Shown: positions 45,061 to 50,647 of the stretch, piece by piece
Numbering within the stretch: position 1 is the first letter of the stretch
Layout: every line of letters begins with the position of its first letter
From: Rhizophlyctis rosea
Lineage: Eukaryota > Chytridiomycota > Chytridiomycetes > Rhizophlyctidales > Rhizophlyctidaceae
Assembly: GCA_027596075.1 (NCBI GenBank)
Contig: JADGJC010000292.1
Location: 1-50,647 of the forward strand
DNA length: 50,647 nt
Direction of reading: 5' to 3'
The notes under the pieces: generated by a model
Databases searched by the model: none
Told to the model about the DNA's origin: nothing
The model's input: the letters and a program-made list of their open reading frames with translations, nothing else
Made by a program: the position numbers and the translations under genes

Positions 45061-46901
45061 GGAATAGCGGCTGCACCACATCTCTACGCATGCCTTCAAT
45101 GATTGCGAGATCATCCGACGCAAGACCATGCTCCTCAGCTTTTTCTATAATACGAGGTAGAGCCACACAATCCTCCGCTTGCCGTACAGCCTCCTCAAGC
45201 TGTGACAATTTCCTTCTCTTCGCTTCGAGCTGCCGCTGTTGCTCTTCAACCTTTCGCGCGGCTTCCAGCTTGACGTTTATCGTCTGTTGGCACGTTACTA
45301 CGCGCTTCTCCACCGTGTTTCCTCTTCTTTACACTGTCGGTTGAACATCTCGCGTCGCTGAAGTTCCTCCTCCCCCCTCCCTTCAAGCATGTTTTTGCGT
45401 GTTGTGAGTCGGTGGACTTCTTGGTTCTCCGCGTCCTTCAAGCGCTCACTCTCGTTTACGGTGACCTCCTGATGTTCCCTGACTGCATCTACCGCCGCCA
45501 GGAGCGCGATTGATGCATCATCGTAGGCCTGCTCCCATTCCCCTACCCTTCCCTCAACGAGGAGTTCTGATTCCAGTGTCGTTGTCTGCTTGACAAGGTT
45601 GTCCGATTCCGCCTGTAAGCGGTCGACTTCTTTTTGCTGGTGCGCAATGTCCACCGTGCAACTTTCCAATTGCTTCTCTTTGGTTTTGTGTTCGAATTGC
45701 AGCGCCTCCTCCTGGGCGCGCCGCGAGGAGACAAGGGAAGATATGCGCGTTCGTGCTTCCGTCGCCGTAAGCAATTGCGTGTGTAGGGCATCGCGGTCAC
45801 ACCCTAGGGTTTCCAAATCAGCGGTGTACTGCTCCGTCTCCTGGCTCAAGGCGAACGCAAGGACCGCTGCCTTCGAAGCGTCCTTGCCAAGCTCGTCAAG
45901 CTTCACATCTAAAATTCACCGATTTGCACCGTAATATTCTCCCGCTCGGCTCTCAGCTCTTCAAGTCTCCGATTGACAGCTTGCAGTCGCGACTCGAGCT
46001 GCGCTTCCTCCTCAGACAATTCCCTTTGTTGCGTGACCACATCCTTGTAGCCCACTTCAACCGCACGGTACATTTGGTCCAGTACCCCCATCCCTAGGAG
46101 ACTTTCCAGGACTGTACTGCGATGTGCATCCTTCTTTGTGAACAGATCCAGGAAGTCACTGGAATCGAGGAGGACAGTGCGCTGGAAGGTGTCCCAGTCA
46201 CTGTTGGGAATCTCACGCTCCAGTCTTTCCTGTGTTTCGGTAACCCCTTTTCCCATCTCAACTTTGCTCCCATCCGGCAACGTTGCCGAGAGGGATGGTT
46301 GCAGTGTACGTCGGATCAGAGTCCCATCCTTCACGAGAACGCTGACGGCGCAACGTTTCTTGTCGGTTTCGAAGTTGTTCAAGATCTCGATTTGCCCCGC
46401 GCCGCGTAATGTCTTCCCGAAAAGACACCACGCGATTGCGTCGATCAGTTGCGATTTGCGGGCACCATTCGGACTCTGTACCATGTAAGCTCCTGGCGGA
46501 AGCGCGTGCAGCCGGATGGTCTTCTCTCCTTTGATGCCGAGGAAGTTCTCCACAGTTATCTGCTGGACGTCAGCTCTGAAAATGCGATCTCGAGACTCTT
46601 CATATATTTTTCACACAAGCTCTTGAGGTAAGTTGCAGCTGCCTCCTGTATCTCCGCCTGGAAGTTGATACCCACGAAGCGGTCGACCATGGCCATTAGG
46701 AACAGGCTCGTGTTCTCCACCAGCCGGTCGTCGCTCGGAAGGGGTGTGCCGCCCTCGCCGTTAGGCACTACGCAAAACCCTAGGCACGAAGAAGAAGCAT
46801 CTATGGAACAGAAACAGCACTTACTTAGAAAGGTTGGGATATCAATTCGAAGGGAAGTTGACAAGCGGGTTCATGGGTTGGGATGGTTGGGTCTGGGTTG
46901 A
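45002..46901 (-). CDS. Rad50/SbcC/gp46-like coiled-coil ATPase, C-terminal half missing
   Basis: The core reads ADVQQITVENFLGIKGEKTI, then GAYMVQSPNGARKSQLIDAI and AWCLFGK: the N-terminal ATPase lobe of Rad50/SMC-type nuclease subunits, closest in style to phage gp46. It is followed by FQRTVLLDSSDFLDLF, STVLESLLGMGVLDQMYRAV and long coiled-coil to the stop at 45002. The Walker A is degenerate (S-P-N-G-A-R-K-S instead of G-x-N-G-x-G-K-S/T). No hook (CxxC) or C-terminal Walker B/signature lobe was found. An upstream exon (NFQAEIQEAAATYLKSL) joins through a 41-nt intron (46616-46576). Two more junctions are needed: near 45912-45906 a one-base frame change after a T4 run, and 45332-45298 a possible 35-nt GTAAAG..CGTAG intron. 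Either this gene has very short introns or it is a decaying pseudogene. Function would be DNA end processing by homology only. Confidence 0.6.
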
Positions 46902-49246
46902 TACTCCGTCTTGAAAGCGGCGCTGTCTTTGACAAATCCTTCAATGGACATAGACTACTCAGGTCCTACCGAGTTCCTGCCGGGGTATTTCTATCACGGA
47001 TACGATCCTACAATCCTACCATCATGAAGTCTGGAAGTTTTGTAAATTTATTAGTTTGTATTTTCTGGATTTTGAAGAAGTCTGGAGTAGAAATCTCTAA
47101 AGAAAGTCAGTAGGATGGGAAGGATGTCCCTGGTGTCATGATTCGAAAGGGCAGGATATCGGTAGGACTCAGATATACCAAAAGCAGGATTTCTGACTAA
47201 GCACGAGATTGGCTCTGCAGCCATAGACCCATGAGTGACCGATCAAGCGCCCTGAAGTGTCACTGTGGTGTCTATACGTGCTTGAGCCATGACTTCAGGA
47301 AGAGTATTACATGTGGGGTCAAATAGATAATGCGTCAGAAAGTCTTTCAGATCGACACTTTGTTCCGCCTGCCTTGAAATTATGTAAGCGGTCTCTTCCT
47401 ACCTTCATCAACCCCTCTCCATTCCTGCCAGCCTCGGACCACCTCCTGCTTCTCGTGAAATTTTGTGTAATAATATATCCATCCACGTCAGCCCCAGAAA
47501 TGCATAAAAGCACATGAGGGGCTAAAGAATATACATAAATGTAGCGATTTGCCGTCGCAGTGCGTAAAGGGGCGCCAGGATGTGCGGATGATGCACATTA
47601 CTTAAGTGACGAGTACTCCGACTATGCATCTTGCCGAGAGGGCCTGAGCAAATTTGGTCATACTGGGACCACTGCCGTGCGGTGCAATGCAAAGCCGTGA
47701 TTGATGAGGGAAAGAGGACGTATCAAGTCGTCACCGGTAAGAAGGAGGAGTTACCACCATGGATCACATCAAAATGCCAAGAGGAGACGGTTAGCATCTA
47801 ATGTACATTTAGTGCGTGCATCTCAGCTCACATATTGGAAGCGGATTTTACATGCATGACACACAGAAGGTGTACTACAAAAGACCTTAACGGGAAGTTT
47901 GGCCAGCCGCAAGATCTTTCATTGCTCGTTCCCATTGCAGCCCATCCTGACGATACTGGCTTTGAGGAATGGTCGTCTCGCTTCATGGTAGTGATAGAAA
48001 GGCTGAGAAACGGTTGTTGATTCCGGGTTTATTTTCAACCATGAAGCAAGGCCAAGGAGGGCGGAAACCAGAGAGCCTTCTGTTTTACACATGTGCTCCT
48101 TCCGCAGATTGTGGAGAAGGCGAGGACGTTAGGATCCAAACTGACTTCCCCAGGAGGCGGCATGGTAGGTATGTCTCGGATGGTAGATAGCACCCGCGAA
48201 GAACGAAAACAGAGATGTCGGACCTTTGGCGATGCGTAAGGTTGATTCCGTGATGCTCTTCTCCGCCGGCACGGGAGGAGAGAAACCAACATTCTCAACC
48301 GGCTTTGTAGCGTGACGTCACTGATGTGCACAAATTTATTGCCCAAACATGGGAAAAAGTACCATCATTGGCCAAATTCTATAATCTATTCAATACCACG
48401 ATACTTCAATGGGCGCTCTCGAATACCAGCTTGTTCCGCAGTGTCTCCCGTCTCCCGACCCTTCAATGATTTCTCTTCCTGAACCTCCATGACGAAACCT
48501 TCTCCGATCCGAGGTAGCGGGATGATTTCATTCAGTTCCCTGGGTCCCTCTACAATGCTACAATCAGTAGAGAACACAGAGAGGTCATAAGAGGTTGTAA
48601 CCGTCACCTGCTTCAACAATTCGTTTTATGATCTCAGTGTCCACCTCCCAGTATTTCTTTAACTCAGGCCGTCTCAAAAAAAGCTTACTGGTGGACGCCT
48701 ATGAAAGCGTTTGAGCCAAATGTTAATCAAAAATGACTGAATGAATTATCTCCTCTCACTTGAAACCTGAGTTGCCCTCCTAATTTGTCTTCCATGTACC
48801 AGCCCCGCTCTCCACAAAGTAAAGCATCACGAGATGACACAAATTGAGTCATGGGGCGGCCATTTTTGAGGAAGCCAGTTGCTTTGGTCGGGGTTGCATC
48901 TGTTGGAAGTAGGCCAGCCACACAGAGTAAGCTGGCGTATTTTGTGATTAGCTTATGTAATCACGCCACTCTTGTGTGGCTTTCTTGGCTTAACCTTGGG
49001 ACCCGGATCTGTTGGATTGGAAAACATGGAGGTCTGGGCTGGAGAACGACATCTTCTGCTACAAGGCCGAACTGTAAATTTTCTCTCAGTCTTGCCACTT
49101 TTCGCGTGGGTCACGCTGCCTGCTCCTTTTTGCGCCTGCGTGAGGACTTTGCCGACGCGTAGGGCGTCATCAAGTCCTGCCCACAGATGAAATGAGCTGA
49201 TACGGCGTTTGTACACGCCACCCTTTCAATACGCTGAAACAAAGAG
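46902..49246. other. 2.3-kb stretch without recognisable genes
   Basis: Short open frames only, none with domains. The first ~60 bp (minus strand GTCAACTTCCCTTCGAATTG and flanks) may belong to the 5' end of the Rad50-like gene, where a GTAAGT donor is visible at about 46831. Confidence 0.45.
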
Positions 49247-49528
49247 CTAACTCCCTTCTACAACTACAGTTACAACATCAGAACCATCCCAGGCCAGCAT
49301 GTCCCATAAACAATCTTCTAATGTAGTGCATAAATCCAAGAAATCTACCCGTTTTTGCCTGCGATGATTGAAAAAGCAAGTACCATTCAAGTTGATCTGG
49401 CCCATCTCTTCTTCGTTCATTGCCATCGCAATGAGGCCGCAAAGGAAGTGTTTCGAAGGCATTCCAAATACTCGAAAAGAAGCCACCCCGCCATAAGCAA
49501 CATCATCATCAACTGTGGTGACCTCCAT
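49247..49528 (-). CDS. Small hypothetical ORF, 93 aa
   Basis: ATG at 49528 opens MEVTTVDDDVAYGGVASFRV, then FGMPSKHFLCGLIAMAMNEE and VDFLDLCTTLEDCLWDMLAW, and ends TAG at 49247. The sequence looks protein-like and has a proper ATG, but there is no recognised domain and the codon composition lacks the pattern seen in the stronger genes. It could be a small gene, one exon of a larger one, or chance. Confidence 0.25.
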   Translation of the reverse strand: MEVTTVDDDVAYGGVASFRVFGMPSKHFLCGLIAMAMNEEEMGQINLNGTCFFNHRRQKRVDFLDLCTTLEDCLWDMLAWDGSDVVTVVVEGS

Positions 49529-49749
49529 GCTTCTTGAGACAGCTGAAATAGGGCTTCAGTGTGTTTCAAAAGATATGAAAGCAAGAGAGGAGTACACAGA
49601 TCAGTGATAGCTTCCCATGAAGTAACAGGTTCGGGCCTCCCAGTCCCCCACAGGTCACCACAATGGTCCGGAAGGTCTTCGCACTTTCATGGTAGACCGG
49701 TTTTAATAAGGAAAAGGGTTGCGTGACGTGAGAAATTCTTGGCCGGCAT

Positions 49750-50487
49750 TCACGAAGGAAGGATTCTTGGGTCCTCTTGAGCCAACAGGAAGCGCCATTG
49801 TCGTTCTATTTTCGGGACGGGGAGCGGCAGCCTTGTGAAAAGGTCTTTGGGGTCGCCGCTGGCGATCAGTTTCTTGAGATCGAAGATGTTGAACCATCTC
49901 CCCGCCGGTTTGACTTCAAAGCGCTGCCAGGCGTGTAATTCCATCAGAGGGTGGCCGGAGAGATCCATGTCTTCCGTTGTAAGCCCCAGCGGGGCCCCTG
50001 TCAGAGGATAGGACGCCGCAGCGAGCAGCGCAGCCGTCCTTCGGAATCCCAGCCTTTCTGCGGACAGGCCGAAAAGGGAGGCTTGACGGCAAAATTTGGC
50101 CCAACCGGTACGAGAGAGAGAGCATACGCCCGCCAGTGTTTGCCATTTGAGATGCAAATATCGAAAGAAAGTCCGCATCTTCAAAATCAAGGGCGTTTTC
50201 CAGGTTCTTTTAGCTATCTGTTGATCATATTCGGAAGCCTGTTCACCTTGACCGGCTTGACAGGCCGGAGCCATAGGTGAGGACGTGAATTCCTGACGGA
50301 CCGCGTCGATGTCAGCACCATTGTTGACCAACAAGACGCCCACCGCGACATTGTGGGTCACGACGGCCACTTGCAAAGCCTTGGTCGAGGCGTCGACCCG
50401 GTGTGATAGAAGCAGCCTGACGATGGCCACCCTGCCCCCACGGACCGCTTTTTTGATGAGGTCCTGGACATTGATCAGGGCCCGCAC
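49750..50487 (-). CDS. Ankyrin-repeat protein, N-terminal part not resolved
   Basis: The frame is open from 50487 to the stop at 49750 (245 codons). Residues 8-68 form two ankyrin-like units (LIKKAVRGGRVAIVRLLLSH, then ALQVAVVTHNVAVGVLLVNN with GADIDA). The remainder (SLFGLSAERLGFRRTAALLA, GLTTEDMDLSGHPLMELHAW, LPVPKIERQWRFLLAQEDPR) has no recognised domain. A TGA lies just upstream of the first codon, so the segment probably starts at an exon boundary (CTGAG at 50494-50490) with 5' exons to the right; a minus-strand frame at 50647-50497 containing LGNLWWLPHLRHFHLPNL is a candidate. The segment is clearly richer in G and C and in CCG/CGG codons than the flanking DNA. Confidence 0.5.
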   Translation of the reverse strand: MRALINVQDLIKKAVRGGRVAIVRLLLSHRVDASTKALQVAVVTHNVAVGVLLVNNGADIDAVRQEFTSSPMAPACQAGQGEQASEYDQQIAKRTWKTPLILKMRTFFRYLHLKWQTLAGVCSLSRTGWAKFCRQASLFGLSAERLGFRRTAALLAAASYPLTGAPLGLTTEDMDLSGHPLMELHAWQRFEVKPAGRWFNIFDLKKLIASGDPKDLFTRLPLPVPKIERQWRFLLAQEDPRILPS

Positions 50488-50577
50488 AACTCAGATCTCA
50501 TTACTGAACATTCATCCCAAAACCCCCCATAAGTAAAGAAGTTGTCCGTCGGCCACCCGCCACCGGGCACGAACCTT

Positions 50578-50647
50578 ATGCAGGTTGGGCAAATGAAAAT
50601 GTCGCAGGTGGGGCAGCCACCACAGGTTGCCCAACGGGCGCCCTTTG
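50578..50647 (+). repeat. Three CAGGTKGSSCA units in frame at the right edge
   Basis: CAGGTTGGGCA (50581), CAGGTGGGGCA (50605) and CAGGTTGCCCA (50623) are spaced by 24 and 18 bp. From ATG 50578 they would read MQVGQMKMSQVGQPPQVAQ, open to the window edge. On the other strand the same bases read as a leucine-rich segment. Too little sequence to decide which, if either, is coded. Confidence 0.35.

Noticed and set aside
45060..45344. Plus-strand continuation of the frame beyond 45060
   Set aside because: This part runs antisense to the well-supported coiled-coil region of the Rad50-like gene and is rich in Ser/Cys as expected for a complement of Glu/Ala/Gln codons.

Overview
This window is nuclear DNA of a fungus. 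Genes are split by canonical GT..AG spliceosomal introns (mostly 50-105 bp). One locus encodes the spliceosomal U6 snRNA. The recognisable proteins are eukaryotic: a mitochondrial adenylate kinase, a BCKD/PDK-family mitochondrial kinase, an APEX/ExoIII-type AP endonuclease, a fungal DUF6604 protein, and F-box and ankyrin proteins. Gene style and F-box/ankyrin content would suit an early-diverging (chytrid-like) fungus, but that is a guess; no marker here fixes the phylum. Nothing prokaryotic was seen: no operons, CRISPR arrays or Shine-Dalgarno sites.

Layout. 1-1152 (-): acidic/basic nuclear protein cut by the left edge, divergent from an adenylate kinase at 1869-3604 (+) with a long C-terminal extension that looks like a second mitochondrial precursor. 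7845-8378 (+): an eight-cysteine orphan. 11128-13777 (-): DUF6604 gene. 14956-15591 (+): an orphan with an internal repeat. 19597-21205 (-): BCKD/PDK-type kinase. 21823-22820 (+): ankyrin protein. 26737-28184 (+): membrane protein with a glycosylated ectodomain. 28958-30513 (+): AP endonuclease with two possible starts. 35408-35531 (-): U6 snRNA, with a TATA box and T-run terminator, about 200 bp from a 569-bp MITE-like element with perfect 27-bp terminal inverted repeats and TTA target duplications (35737-36305). 38198-38744 and 41276-41745: two diverged direct copies of an unclassified repeat. 42-47 kb: a tRNA-like Pol III element, an F-box gene (-), an orphan gene (+), and a Rad50/SbcC/gp46-like ATPase (-) with a degenerate Walker A. 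49750-50487 (-): ankyrin gene whose base composition differs from its surroundings.

More than half of the window is non-coding. The large gaps (3.6-7.8, 8.4-11.1, 15.6-19.6, 22.8-26.7, 30.5-35.4, 36.3-42.5 and 46.9-49.2 kb) hold no convincing gene and look like decayed repeats.

Three of the better-defined genes act, or may act, in mitochondria: nucleotide phosphotransfer, 2-oxoacid dehydrogenase control, and DNA base-excision repair. They look scattered rather than clustered. The most unusual observations are the adenylate kinase fusion with an internal presequence-like segment, a shift within several genes from C-rich 5' halves to G-rich 3' halves, U6 insertions around the catalytic core, the MITE, and the Rad50-like gene whose frame is kept only by 35-41-nt introns or by frameshifts.
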